DNA of 64,000 bases from positions 15,201,294 to 15,265,293 of the forward strand of contig JAIUCV010000009.1 of assembly GCA_026724425.1 (NCBI GenBank), read 5' to 3'. How positions within the stretch are numbered: the stretch's first letter is position 1; each line of letters begins with the position of its first letter. The notes beneath the pieces are model-generated. The model saw nothing but the letters and a program-made list of their open reading frames with translations, made no database searches and was not told the origin of the DNA. Of the stretch, positions 46,189-59,455 are shown one piece after another. The position numbers and the translations under genes are program-made. Source of the DNA: Erythrophleum ivorense (lineage: Eukaryota > Streptophyta > Magnoliopsida > Fabales > Fabaceae).

Positions 46189-48040
46189 TGTGACGACTCT
46201 AACTTCTAATCATGGTAATTAAGCTTAAACATATAGTTAATAATCATAAATCAAGGTCTAATATTGTTTAAATTAGTCACTTTAGAAAAAAGTGAGGAAA
46301 TTTGTAATGTTATTAAAGTCATTAACCAAATATTTGCAAATATTCATGTACATAAGAGAAACAAATCCCCAATTAAAAGTCTTTAAATCTATTATCCATT
46401 AATTTTCAACTCTCAAGAATCTCCTACCAGAGTTTTCAAGTCATCCCTTGATGTTGCTATAGGAAAAAGCAAGGTTTCTATGTTATTATGAGGAGTTGAG
46501 TACCTTCGCTGCGGCTAAGTATCCTACACGCGACTAACTACTCTCTGCATCACCTAACACATTTTCACAAAATTCACCACGACTAACTACCCTTTTCGCC
46601 ATGACGAATTACTCTCTAGATGACTTCCAGTTTAGCCTCTCGCATTTTGTCACGACTAACTTCACTTTTTGCCATGGACAATTCCTCTATGTTTCCTTCC
46701 CTGGGCAACTTTGTCACTTTTGGCCGCAGCCGATTACCTTCTATTCCTAAAACTCTCAAATTTCGTCCCATGCTCTCCAATTCTCCATCTAATAATACTC
46801 TAGGCTCACTTTCCCTCAATTTATGGGGCTCTAATGGCATTTATCTACTGGAGTTACCCTATTAATCTAACGTTACCCATTTCAAGATTCAAGTACTGGT
46901 TCCTACTCATTAATCTACTAGTGTATCATCAAGTTTCATGTGACATTAATAAACAACCAGATTCATAAACAACCAACCAACTCATTCAAATACATATCTC
47001 ATTGGAAGTTTCATACATCATTAGTTTGAGTTAGCATTAAGGCATTACATGATTATATTTTCAAATAGTGAACCATGTCACAGGGTCAACAAGGTCTCAA
47101 ATAAGATACACAAGCACATACATCAAATACTAGATTGTATAAGGCCTAACTCCCTATTAGATACATTATAAGTTACCAAAATGTAAAGCTCCTACACTTG
47201 GCAACATGATTACATGATGACGCTATACAAGGAGAAATACAAAACTTAGCATCTACTCTACTTAACTTTGCCCAAGTGTAGCCTCCCCCACAGATGGTGG
47301 AGCTTATGGATTCTCATTCACTTGCTTCCCCTTACCCTTACTCGAAGGACCTTCACCTGAAATGGTTAGCCCATGAAACAAGGTGAGAATTGTAATGTTC
47401 GATTTTCGTTAAATGACGAAAATGAGTGCATTTTCAAAGCAAGTCCCCTAAAATGAATTAGTTAAGATCCCAAAAAATTTAAAAAACATTCTAGACTCCT
47501 AAAAATGAGAATTCTAACCTCAGATGGAAGGAAAAATGGAGCTAGAATGAAGAAACAAATTTTAACAGAAATGTTACAAACGTAATGGCATTTTTGTAAT
47601 TTTGAGCAAAATTTTAGAATTCACACAGGAGGGCTTTTTAAATGAAAGTTTTGAGTTCTCTGGGGTTCTCAGAGGTCTTGAAAACCATAGGAAGCCCCGA
47701 GACAGTTAAATCTCCTCTGTTGGACGTTTTCCAACGTCGGTATGCTCGAACTTTGACGGATTCGTTCAGGAAGGTTTGAACTCCAATTTGAGTGATTCCA
47801 AAGCATTTTACTAAATTGGGAACCTAAATTTCATAATGGAAAAGACGGTTCTTAAAAAGGAGTTAAAACAAAAGAGAAACAAAAATACAAAGAATAAAGG
47901 GTAAAATGAAAATTTTTGAAAAATACTTCCTGTAACAACTAGGAAAAAGAAAGAAGAAGAAAAGAAAAGAGAAAAGAAAAGGGAAAGAAAAGAAAAGTTA
48001 AAAATTTTTGAAGGCTGAAAATTTTCTAAATCTGCTAGCT

Positions 48041-48275
48041 ACAGCTCGGCTATAGCGAATGTACCTGTTCTCTATAGCGAGAAATGGCCTAGTTATAGCG
48101 AGAGTGCCTTCTAGCTATAGCGAAAATGCTTCTAGCTATAGCGAGTTCGGGCATCCCATACAAAAACCAGGGAGTTGCTCACCGTAGCGCACGCTATAGC
48201 GAAGGCAGGGGTCTGGGACTGATTCGAGCTCGCCGTAGCGAGGGTTATGGCTCGTTATAGCGAGGGTTAGTCCGG
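48041..48275. repeat. CTATAGCGA-type repeats in LTR E
   Basis: At least nine occurrences of GCTATAGCGA, TTATAGCGA or CCGTAGCGA lie within 235 bp. The core GCTATAGC is self-complementary. The local GC content is well above that of the rest of the LTR. Confidence 0.85.
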
Positions 48276-49366
48276 AAAAGCGTGAAAAAAGAGAATTTGA
48301 CTTTTTAAAACGTCCTAACTCCTTCTTTCACTCTGTAACCGAATTAAGCTCACTTTAAGAGAGAGAAAAGGGTGGAGGAGAGAGAGAGAAGCCTAGAGGA
48401 GGAAGGAAGAACAAGAAAGGTAAGGATTTTCATGGCTTTTCTCTTAGCATGTTGTTCTTCTCCCCTTATCCTCTCTTCCTACGGTTTTAGTAGTTAAAGT
48501 AGTTATGTTTTGAGCTTGGTTCAGAGGAGGGAGAGTAGAAAACCCCTCTTGAAGAAGACCAAGACCCATACATCTTTACTTCTCCCTTGCTTCCTTTGTG
48601 AGAGCTTGAGAGAGGAAGGAGAGTGAATGAGTTTCTAATGAGAGAGAGAACCCTAGCTCTTACATGCTTAGTAGGGTTGCTAGAAAGGAATCCCTAGCTT
48701 ATGAATAAGTATTCAGAAAAATAATTTCATGTTTCTTGTGTGGTTAGGCTCAAGAGAAGCACTCCCATCTAGAATTGATTGTGAAAATCATAAGGGAGGA
48801 GACAAGTTAAAAGGAAAAGTTGTGAAGAACTAAAAAGGTAGCTCTCTCCACCTTCTCTCATGCATAATTGTGTGCCTACATTGTCTTACTTGTGTGTATG
48901 TATGTTTTGAGCCATGAGAAGTATGTTAGCATGATGATACCTTATGAATTTAAATGATGTTTTATGTTATTGTTTGGGTTTGCTTGAGTATGGAAAAGCC
49001 AAAATCCCTTTAGCCATGGTGAGGATGAGCCAAAACCCTCAAGTTGGTTGAGACAAAGTAAAGAGTCTCCCAAAAGTGAGGTTGACTCCCAAAGAGCAAG
49101 GGTTGAGTCTACGAACCTCTTAGAGAATGGGTGAGGCAAGTCCAAAATTTATAAGTGAGTGGGTGAGGCTAATCCATTTACTTGGCAAGCTTTTATATGT
49201 TATGTATGGCCTACTCACATGTTGAGAATGCTTTTCTTTTATGCATGGCCAATTCAAACGTTGCAAATGCTTTTCTTATGATGTCACATGCTAATATGTC
49301 CATGCATACATTGTGAGACTTGTTGCATGCTTTGTGTGTATGATTGAATGAGAGATGAGCTATTGA

Positions 49367-49379
49367 GATTCTTTGAATC
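49367..49379. promoter_or_regulatory. LTR dyad GATTC-TTT-GAATC (copy in E)
   Basis: The family dyad in the opposite orientation, as expected for an LTR inserted the other way round. Confidence 0.5.
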
Positions 49380-50852
49380 TCACTCCCCCTCTCCACCATC
49401 CCAACATGCTAGGTGGACCAAGTGAGGCAAGAGATGAGAGCCACCAAACTTGAAGTTAGGGAGATTGGTGAAGAAAGTGTAAAGAGCCTTTTGTTACTAT
49501 CTTGTAGTTAAGTCAAGGAATGTAAATTAATGATGTATATGATGTAGCACCTATGAATGTTTGTAAACCAATGTATTTATCATGTATATATGAGAATGAG
49601 ACCATTTTGAATGAAGAAGCAAGTTTTGTTATGAAAAGCATGAATTTAGTATTGGCCACATGAGTGTATAAGTGGGTGTGGGATAGTGAGTTTCTCCAAT
49701 CTGAGTTGTTAGACACTTAAGCCATGATTGATAGCCCATATGGATGCACTCTCATGTGTTCATAGAGCCTTAGAAGTAGGAGAAGCCAATTTGAGTCATT
49801 GAACCCCCTTTTAACACAAGAAAGTGGCCCTTTTTCACATGATGTCCAAGTCTGACTAAATGACCTCTTCTTGCCTTGAAATTTGGCATATGACTAGATC
49901 TTTTTTAGATATTTTTGGGAAGCTAAAGATCAAGTCAATTGGAGATCTATAGAATTTTCTATGATTTTTCAAAGTTGGTATCAGAATTTCAGATTTCAGA
50001 AACACTGTTCATTTGGTCAATTATGGAATTGTGTCATCCGAGGGGCAAACGTGATCTAATGATTACGAAATTTTATAGACACAAACTAGACAGTCACAGT
50101 GACTTGTAGGAACTAGAAGAACCTCATTTGGAGGTCTAGAGAGGAAGATATGAAATTTCGAAGTTCCAGCTCAGAATCAGTCATCCTACCAGACCCGAGG
50201 TACTGTTTCATCGGTTTCCGAGAGTTTGGCCTGATAAACTGATTTGGAATTATTTTTCCTCTCTATTTAACATCCACATATTTCCATAGTGATATCGTTT
50301 GTAAGCATTGGATTTTTTTGGAATTAGTTAGACATTTTTGAAGTTCATATCAGTAAACTGTGACAGTAGCAGGAACCCCTCCAACCTTCAGATAATTTCG
50401 CATGTCAAACACGTTATGTGTGGGATTTTATGAGTTGGGTATATTTTTCCCATTAATTAGACAGTCTAAGCTTTCCATAGTGACCAAGAGAGTATATTTT
50501 CAATTTTTCTGTATTTAGTTACGAATTTTCAAACTTTGCCTAGAAATGAGGCTAAATCTGCTGAAAACGAATTTGCATGTCTCATATCCCTCTTTGCTTT
50601 TCATGGGTTTAAAGCGTATTTTTGGGATTGAAATGAGTCTTAATAGTGCAATTAAACATGAGGATGCATAGAAAGAGCTCACTCGGTCCATGTGACACTA
50701 AAGTGAATGTCTACCCATGCATGCTTCCATGAGAAAGAATATGAATCCAAAGCAAATGATCTCCCTTTTATATTTCCTAGACGTATATGAGCATGCAAGG
50801 CATGATGGGTATGAGTTAGAAATGAAGGTGTTACACTTCCTCCTCCTCCTCC

Positions 50853-50861
50853 TATATATAA
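50853..50861 (+). promoter_or_regulatory. TATA box of LTR F
   Basis: TATATATAA, followed by GTGGCGCCCCACTTTCTCCC. The same TATA-plus-GTGGCG arrangement occurs on the minus strand of LTR A. This is the best evidence for LTR sense. Confidence 0.6.
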
Positions 50862-52511
50862 GTGGCGCCCCACTTTCTCCCTCACTTAAACTCAAAAATT
50901 TCTGTCCAATTTTAGAGAAGGGAGCTAGGGTTTTAGGCGCACAAGAGAGGAAGAAGAAGAAGGAGAAATCCAAGCTTAAAGGTATGCTTCCATGGTAGTT
51001 TTTCATGCTTTCTTCCATCCACACCTCCTTTCCTTCATTCTCCTTTGTTTCCTTTGATTAAAATGAAGTTTACAAATCTGATTTAAGGTAGAAATTTAAG
51101 AGAAATTTTGGATTTGAAGAGAGGAGCTTGGAGAAAGCAAGATTCAAGCAAGAAAACTAGGTAATTTTTCTTCTTATGGTTGCTACTTTTAGTTCCTCTT
51201 CTTCTCCAATTCGAAACACCCAAGGAACCCTAGGAAGATCTAATTTTTAAGCCAAACCAAGGATGAATCTAAGGAAAAAAGGTGTGGAGATTAAGAATAT
51301 GTAAAGGGAATTAACAAAAAATTATTAGATTTCAAGATGTAATTTCTAGGGTTTCAATTACACCTTGTAAAATCTGATTTTGTATGATGATTCCCAGACC
51401 TAAATAAGAGTTTAATTGAGCTCCCAAGATCCCTAAGAGGCTCCCCATATGCTTCTTTCCTTGATAAAACAAAGAAAGCTCCAAGAAGGCCAAAATTGCT
51501 CCTTGTCTCGACCTAAGGGGGTTCTCTTAGCTAGGGAGAGTTTTAAATTTTTCTAAGCCCATTCTTGAGTCATATATGATGAATGAAAATGAGGGGAGGC
51601 TTTGAGAAAAATTTAGAACTCATAGAAAGTGAGTTAGTGCTTTAGGTTCCATATTATGGCCTAAAGAAGCAACATATAATTAGACTCTTTGTTTTGCTTG
51701 TGTGATGACTCCAAGAGGCTTAAAAGGAGTCAAGAATCATATTTGAAAGGAAAGAATGGAGCCTAGAATTTAATTGAGGGGTGTTGCTTCATTAGGTGTA
51801 ATTATGAAACCATAATGAGGCTATAAGCCAAGTTAGTGTCTAAGCAAATTGTACGGCCTTAGAATTTAGTTCATGAACCTAATTGGCTTCCATAAATTGT
51901 GTCTAAGCTAAAAGAAATCTTCTTCACACTTTTGTGGGTGTGTGGCAGAAGCAAGGAAGGGAATTTCAAGAGAAAAAGTGTGTGATTGTATACAAGGTAG
52001 CTCTCTCCACCTTCTCTCATGCATAGATGTGTGTTTAGCTTGTCTTAGAATGTGTGTATGTATATTTTCAAACTATGAAAAGTATGCTAACATGATTTTA
52101 TATGCCATGATTTCATGATGACATATTATGTTTCTAAATGATGTTATGATATTTGTTTGACTTTGCTTGAGTGTGGAGAGGCCAAGAACTCTTCACCATA
52201 GTAAGGATGAGCCAAGAATCCTTAAGATTGGTTGAGACAAAGCAAAGAGTCTCCCAAAAGCAAAGTGGGCTCCCAAGAGTATGGTTGAGTCCAAGAATCT
52301 TTTAAAGAATGGATGAGACAAGTCCAAAATCCATGAGGAAAAAGGGTGAGGCCAATCCATCCACTTGGCAAGCTCTTAGATGTCTTGTATGACTTATTCA
52401 TATGCCAAGCTTGCTTCTTGAATGTCTATGACATTTATTATAGCCATGCATGCATTTTCAAGACTTACTTTGCATTTATTATGTATGATTGAATGGGAGA
52501 TAAGCTATTGA

Positions 52512-52524
52512 GATTCTTTGAATC
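52512..52524. promoter_or_regulatory. LTR dyad GATTC-TTT-GAATC (copy in F)
   Basis: The family dyad in inverse orientation, in the part of F to the right of E. Confidence 0.5.
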
Positions 52525-55500
52525 TCATTCCCTCCTTTTCAATGATCTAATATGCTAGGTGGACTAAGTGGATAAGGTAATGGAAGCCAACCACCTTGAG
52601 GATGAGAGGATGACAACATAATGCAAAGCTTTTGGTTCTTTAAGGCCATATTTATATCAAATGATGTAATCCATTGGTGTATATGGTCTATGACCTTTTG
52701 GACATGTGTAATTATGATAATATGTGATGTATAAATGAAAGAATATGATGTATGAATGCTAAAATGTAAATTGAGTATGTAATGCCAAGGTATGATTCTT
52801 GAAAAGATGATGTAAGTGTGTATAAGTGTGGATGAAATAGCCAAAATGAGATGCATGAGGTTTGGGACCATTTGGGCAGATCACACAAGTCCTAATTATG
52901 CTTTTAGACTTTCCCAAAAGGTGCCAAAACCCAAAGAAAGTCATTTGGACAATTTGGTACCCTATATGGAGCTAAAATTGACCATATGGGAACCTTATAT
53001 CACTTTTTATCCAAATGAACTCTTCTTGATCTAAGATTTGGCATGCAATTAGAGATTGTTGAGAGATTTTTGGGAAGCTAAAAAAAATAATTTTGGAGGT
53101 CTACAGAATATTTGATAAATTTTCAAATTTGGCAAATTTTCTGGTTTTGGTCATGTCACTGTTCAAACTAGTCCGAAAATGAAATCTGTCACACAGGGCT
53201 CAAATGATGTCCAATTGTCATGATATTTTATAAAAAAAACTAGACATTCCTAGTGAATTGTGCCAACTAGAAGAACCTCATTTGGAGGCCTAGAGAGGGA
53301 GATATGAATTTTTAAAGAATCTGTCCAATATTAGGAGCTTCACCCAACCTCAGTTACTGTTTGATTGGATTTCGAGGTCGGCGTGTCTGAGCTGGTCTGG
53401 AGTTATTTTTTCCCTCTAGCTAACATATACATATTTCCAAATTGGTATCATTTGCATGGATTATAATTTTTTGGAATTAATTGGATATTTTTGAAGTTTG
53501 CTACAGAAATCTGTGACAGCACCAATGGGCAGTTTGACCTCTGGACCATTTCGAATGTCAAATCTCCTCTGTGATGGATGTTATGATCTAGACATATTTT
53601 TAATATGAAGTAGACATCTGTAGCTTTCCATAATGACCAAGAATGCATGATTTCAATTTTTCTAGATTTAGTTATGAGTTTTTCAAAGTTGTGATAGAAA
53701 TGAGCCAAATTCTGTCCGAAAATGTGTATGTATATTTTGAGCTTCCCTTCGAGTTTCTTGAGGTGTGGGCCACTTTTGATGATCCAAATGAGTTATATTT
53801 ATGTAATTAAATATGAAAATATATTGTATGAACTCACACGGTCCACGTGACACTGAATGAAATTTTTATACACCACGCAACGCAAAGAAATGTATTATTT
53901 TAATGAATTTTTCTTACTTCCCTCATGGAATGTATCATATGAGCATGCAAATGTGATAGAAATGAGCTAGAGATTATGGTGTTACAAGATGCAAATCTCA
54001 GTAACTGAGATAATTTTCATTCATATAATCCAATTTAATTAATATATATGTATGAATCAAAATGAGTATCAGAATTATATCAGTCATATCAGCAGATGAA
54101 ATAATTAGGCTACTATGATTACCATCCCATACTAGCAATCACATTTTGACATGTTAAAGGCTAATAACACTGGGAGAGGACTATCCACGGCACCTACTCG
54201 CCAATGAGTGCAACCAAGGCTCAGTGTATCTGGGGTATGATCATAACCCGGTGCCCGATCAAAGCACATGCACGGGTGGCAGCTACACCACAACTCCACC
54301 ATGGACTCACAAGCTCCAAACATAATACAACAGATAGCAAATCAATTTATTTAGCATTTCAAATCTTTCATGTGCAGCAAATGTAAAATTAAAACAGATA
54401 TATGCATAGAATTACATAATCCCCGGTTACCTCACTTATAGCCAATTTGAGAAGCTAACATCAGTACCAAAATCCTCCTATAATCACAACATCAGAAAAT
54501 TACCACTCTAAGTCAGTTCATTACTATTCTCATTCATCAATTATGGCAACAACCTAATAATCAAAGAATTAATCCATCAATATTTGCCTAAGGGACACTT
54601 ACCCAGCCACCAAGAGACTCAATTTTGGATTTTGCCTTCCCTAGCCCAGAAACTTTAAAATATCACCTTACATTATGATTATTTTCGCATATAAATAGAG
54701 CTCATATTATAAGTCAGCTAATGGGGTCTCTAACTAGCAGAAAAAGCATCAAAATAAGGAGTTTATACTTACCTAAAAACACCCTTAGTCTTAACCTACG
54801 AAATTTCACCATGAAAACACCAAAAACACATTTTTCAGATTTTGGGTATGGTGAATGTGCTCCAAATGAGAAGCCAATTAGGTCAAATTGAAGAGAAAGA
54901 GAAGAGGATTAAGTTATATAACACTCACTTTGGCTGATTTTGACTCTAAAAGTGAACAATGGGGCCAAGAAGGTGGTGAGACACCTGGCCTCCAAGGGAC
55001 CTCCGAATTTGCTTCTTGTGTTTCTTATGGTTCTGCAAAATGGGGGGTGGCTAAACTAATTTTACGGTTTAAGTTGGGTCCTAAATGGGTTATGAGTTGA
55101 CCCATCAACCCAAGGACCTATTGGGCTCCTACTAGTTGTTGGGTTAATGTTTAATTTGTTGGACCAAATATAAGAGTTCAGATTTTTAGTTGGGTTGGGT
55201 CAAGTTTTCAAGAGTCCATTTAGTTTGGGTTTGCATAAGGAATGTTGGGCCAATTATAAGGGTTCCTGTAAATTGGGTCTTGGGCCCCTATCTTCTTAAA
55301 CTAAGTTGGGGCATTGCTAAGTGGTCTATCTCTCTTGGGCCAAGTCTCACAATAAGAAGTTAGGTCTGCACTTATAATCATTGGGCCTCTATTATTCTCT
55401 AACCATAGCCTATTTAATTTAATTTGTGCCTAGATGAAGTTTTTAACCTAATTAAATCTTAAACCTATATTAATAATTTATTTTTCTCTAGATTCCCATT

Positions 55501-58014
55501 CACATGGTTTGCCCAATTATTCCCTAATAATAATAATTAATTATGTCTAATCCATGATTAACACCTTAATTAATTTTAGGGTGTTACAAGTATCATTGAA
55601 ATTATTACACAATGTCTATGCATAGTTGAAGCCTAATAGGAAGTGCAATTTAACTTCATGAGTTTTGAATGTGAACCTAGATGGGCCTGTACTACTAGCT
55701 AGATTAGTAGGTTGACCTTGTAATGTCATAGGATATCCTTGCAAGCAATGGTAGAATTAGGATTAGGGCAAGAAATTTTTTTTTATAAAAATTTTTAGGT
55801 ATCTTATTTTAAAAAATTTATATATATTTATGTATTATTTAAATAAAATTCTTTCCCTTAAAACGTTTGGATTAAACTAAATGAGTTTAACTCACTAACA
55901 TTATCTTGATTTTCTTCTTTTTAAATCTAGAAATAAATTTGAATCTAAAGGAGTAATGTTCTAAAAATTATTTTTTATATTAATATCAACAATTTTACTA
56001 CTTACACATATGAATATAGTTTTATATATATTCCATATTTATGTAATGTGTAATAATAATACATTAGAAAAATACATTATCACTAACAACATCATAATAA
56101 TTTTATGAATAACTCATAAAAACATTTTGAAAGGAAAAAAGTTTAGCTAATAAAACATAAAAATTTATTATGGTTAATTTGTAAAAATATATGTCTACAA
56201 AGCAAGAAAAAAACCATTTTATCAATAATATTACAAAAAGTTTTACATTATTTTTAGAGGCAATTGTTGGTTTAACTAAAAATGATATATTTATATTTGA
56301 ACTTAGTTATATTATACTAATTATTGTAGAATTACTAATTACAAAAATGTATTAAAAGCATATATAGATTAAATATAAATTGAATAATAGAAGAATTATT
56401 GAATAGGAGGTAACAGGGGGAGAGAGAAGAATCATTGTATAAAGTCTAATAAGCTAAGGATAGTTTCAAAGAAAAAAAAGAGGAAAAAGTGAGGGGAAAT
56501 AGAAAAAGAGGAAGAAAGGTAAGGAGAAAGAGGAAAAAGAGAATGAAATGAAAGAAAAGAGGAAATGTGTGTGTAAATTGTAACACCATAATGTCTTAAC
56601 CTCAATTAATCTCTCTCTTGGTTTGATTCTATATGATTTCTAATGAAAAGGATCAAAATCGTGGTATTTTAATACCTTAAGTCGGGATTTAAACGCTCAT
56701 GTTTTGCCCCGTGAGTCCCGTGAATCCATCAATCACTTACTCTACTCAAACTCCATTTATAAAACTCATACATATCATAAAACAACCTATGAACCATAGA
56801 ATATGAAGCCAAAAACTAAGAAAATGTACTTTCTCAAATGGGCCCAAAAGTCAAATTTTTGGCTCTAACTTTGGAAAATCATAACTAATTCTAGAAAAAT
56901 GGGAATAAAGAAAACCATAGCTTTTTGGAACTCTCTAGATGTTAAATTTACACTAAAAATAATTTCCAAAATCTCAACTCTTGGACCATGTTTGACATCA
57001 AAAAAGAGACAGAGGTCTGGCTGTCCCTGGTACTGATACGGCTTGCTGTCATGAACTTCAAAAATTCATAATTAATTTCAAAAAAATCCAATCTGGGATA
57101 AATATAAGAATTTGGAAAGCTATAGATGTTAACTAGAGGGAAAAAAATAAGTTTAGATCATTTCAGTAGCCTTTGAACCTCTAAAACTGATGGAACAGTA
57201 ACGAAGGTCAGATGGCTTCCCTAATGGTGACACAGAACTTCAGAAAGTTGTTTTTCCCTCTACAGACTTCCAATTGAGGTGCTTCTAACTGGTATAGGTC
57301 ACTGTAAATGTCTAGTTTATGCCCATAAAATTTCATAACAATTAGAGATCATTCGGTTCATGAATGACACAGATTTATTTTTAGACCTATTTGCACAGTA
57401 CAATAATCAAAACCAAAAAATTCTCTAACTTCAAAAATTTGCCAAATATTCCCTAGACCTTTAAATATTACCCACTTTAGCTTGCTAAAAAGTTCTCAAC
57501 AAGCTCTAGAGGCATGCCAAATTTCATATCAAGAAGAGCTCATTTGGTCATACTTTGACAGAGCTCACAAATTTAGTAATTTTGACACCATGAATGGGTC
57601 AAAATGGAGGTAAATGGTCTCCTACATGCTCTAGCACCTCTTGGAAAAGTTTTAAAGCATAAACATAACATATATAAATTTCCCAAGTGATCTAAACTAA
57701 CACACATCTCAAATTCACTATATTATGGGCAAAAATATACTATTACATACAAGCCACAAATGAGCCAAATCTCATTTTTTTCATTGCCTTGGCTCTATAT
57801 ATGGTTTACACATCATTTATACATACATTTACACTTGCTCAAATATTTATATCTAAAAAATAATAGGTACATATTCATTTTGGCACCTCTTTACATCAAA
57901 AGAACTAAAAAAACTATACAACTACCTATACATGCTCAACTAGGCTCCTTGGTTTGCACTTTAATCTCTTTGAGCTCCATCTAACATGTTAAGATGGGAG
58001 AGGGAAGGGGGTGA

Positions 58015-58027
58015 GATTCATGGAATC
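58015..58027. promoter_or_regulatory. LTR dyad GATTC-ATG-GAATC (copy in D)
   Basis: The family dyad with an ATG spacer. Confidence 0.5.
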
Positions 58028-59155
58028 TCAATAGCTTATCCACTCATTCAAGAAAGCAATCAAGGCATATAAACAAGTCAAAGCATGCAAACTATTTATA
58101 ATTACACAACACATAATTTTCATGCCATGAATATCATATCAATGCCAAGAATAAGCTCTAGGGACTTTTGGTTTACCCTCACCCGATTTTTAGGACTTTT
58201 GGATTGGCTTCACCCTTAGTTTAGAGATTTTTGTCTCCACCTCACCCATCTCAAGGGAATTTTGGCATTACCTCACCCGAGCAATTTTCACAACCCAAAA
58301 TATAAGCATATTGGTACTAATATATCAAGGCAATATCGAATGACATGTCTCACAATATAAGCATATACACAAGCATACAATGACTATTACACATCTAAGA
58401 ATACAATAAGAAAGAGTAGAAAGCTACCTTATAAGCCAACACAAGCCTTCCCTTTCAATTTCTTTTCTCCCTTCTTGGTTTTACAATCACTACTAGATGG
58501 AGTTGCTTCCCTTGAGCCTAGACATAATAAAGAGCATGGAATTACTCTTTCATAATTCAAAAATTATTCATAAAGCTAAGGGGCTCTTCATCAAGGCAAA
58601 CCCCACTAAATATGTAAGAAACTAGGGGTTCTCTCTTTCTAGAATTTCACCAACTCTTCTTCTCCTTTCTTTGCATTTCTTAACTTATCACACTCTAATT
58701 TAAGGATCTCTTGCTTACTTTAGGTCAGACTTTCTTCCTCTCTCAAGTTCTCAAGTTGGTAGAACTAACATACTCAAGGAAAACAAAGGGAGAAGATGCA
58801 ATAAAATGGAAAGAAGTTATCTTAAATAAAGCTCTTTCTAAGAGGCTCTTCCTTTGCATAAATCTTCTTCTCAAATCCTTACACTTCCCCCTCTGACTTA
58901 GGCCCAAAATAAAGCTAACTCAATAACCAAAACCATAGAAAGAGAGGGCAAAGAGAAAAGAACAAAACTCTAAGAAGAAAAGCTATGGAGATCTCAAGTT
59001 ATGCTTACCTTTTTATTGTTCTTCCTTCCTTCTCTAGGTCTCTCTCTCTCTCCACAGCCCTTTTCTCTATTTTGGTTGAAGCCTAAGTCGGTTAAAAGAA
59101 AAAGGGCAGGTATAGACTCTTTAAGAAGCAAAATTCTCTTTTTTCACATTTTTCC

Positions 59156-59455
59156 GGACTAACTCTCATTATAGCGAAGAATAACCCTTGCTACGGCAAG
59201 CACGTATAAGTCCCAGACCCCTATTTTCGCTACGACGCGCGCTATTGCGAGAAGCCCCCTGATTTTTGTATGAGATGCCTGAACTCACTATAGCTAGAAG
59301 TATTTTCGCTATAGCGAACAGGCACATTCGCTATAGCTAGACCATTTCTCGCTATAGCGAATATGAGATGCCCAAACTCGCTATAGCTAGAAACAATTTC
59401 GCTATAGTAAACAGGCACATTTGCTATTGTTAGGCAATTTCTCGCTATAGCTAGC
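59156..59455. repeat. CGCTATAGCGA repeats with a 93-bp tandem duplication in LTR D
   Basis: Many TTCGCTATAGCGAA, CGCTATAGCTAG and related words occur. A 93-bp unit starting TATGAGATGCC occurs twice in tandem (59269 and 59362). The TTCGCTATAGCGAA form is a perfect 14-bp palindrome. The block is the counterpart of 48041-48275 in E. Confidence 0.85.

Larger units (their letters stand above)
47931..50835 (+). mobile_element. Solo LTR E (innermost)
   Basis: The 2905-bp unit starts TGTAACAACTAGG at 47931 and ends GGTGTTACA at 50835, with identical CTTCC copies (47926-47930, 50836-50840). The flanks join into one continuous F sequence (TTTTTGAAAAATACTTCC then TCCTCCTCC), which matches the corresponding place in LTR B. 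It belongs to the same short subfamily as D, with GCTATAGC-type repeats at 48041-48275. Confidence 0.92.
47391..53986 (+). mobile_element. LTR F (middle level), split by solo LTR E
   Basis: F occupies 47391-47930 and 50841-53986, about 3.69 kb without E, close to the 3.7 kb of LTR B, which it matches in inverse orientation. It starts TGTAATGTTCG and ends ATGGTGTTACA. The flanks AGAAT (47386-47390) and AGATG (53987-53991) resemble each other but are not identical, so its duplication is decayed or miscalled. The likely promoter is CTATATATAAGTGGCG at 50852-50867, which E nearly hit. Confidence 0.82.
46189..55588 (+). mobile_element. LTR K (outermost of a three-level nest)
   Basis: The unit starts TGTGACGACTCTAACTTC at 46189 and ends AGGGTGTTACA at 55588, between identical AGTAT copies (46184-46188, 55589-55593). 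Subtracting inserted LTR F (with E inside it) leaves about 2.8 kb. TGTGACG...GTGTTACA is a usual pair of ends for plant gypsy LTRs. There is no internal domain, so K is a solo LTR. The segment near 54130-54320, with a higher GC content than its surroundings, belongs to K. Confidence 0.85.

Noticed and set aside
50679..51024. Overlapping frames of 68-108 residues on both strands
   Set aside because: They cover the TATA and leader region of LTR F; frames on both strands at once and low-complexity runs argue against coding.
46138..55621. LINE insertion with a 20-bp target duplication
   Set aside because: A better explanation is LTR K with TG...CA ends and the exact 5-bp AGTAT duplication; no poly-A tail or reverse transcriptase was seen.
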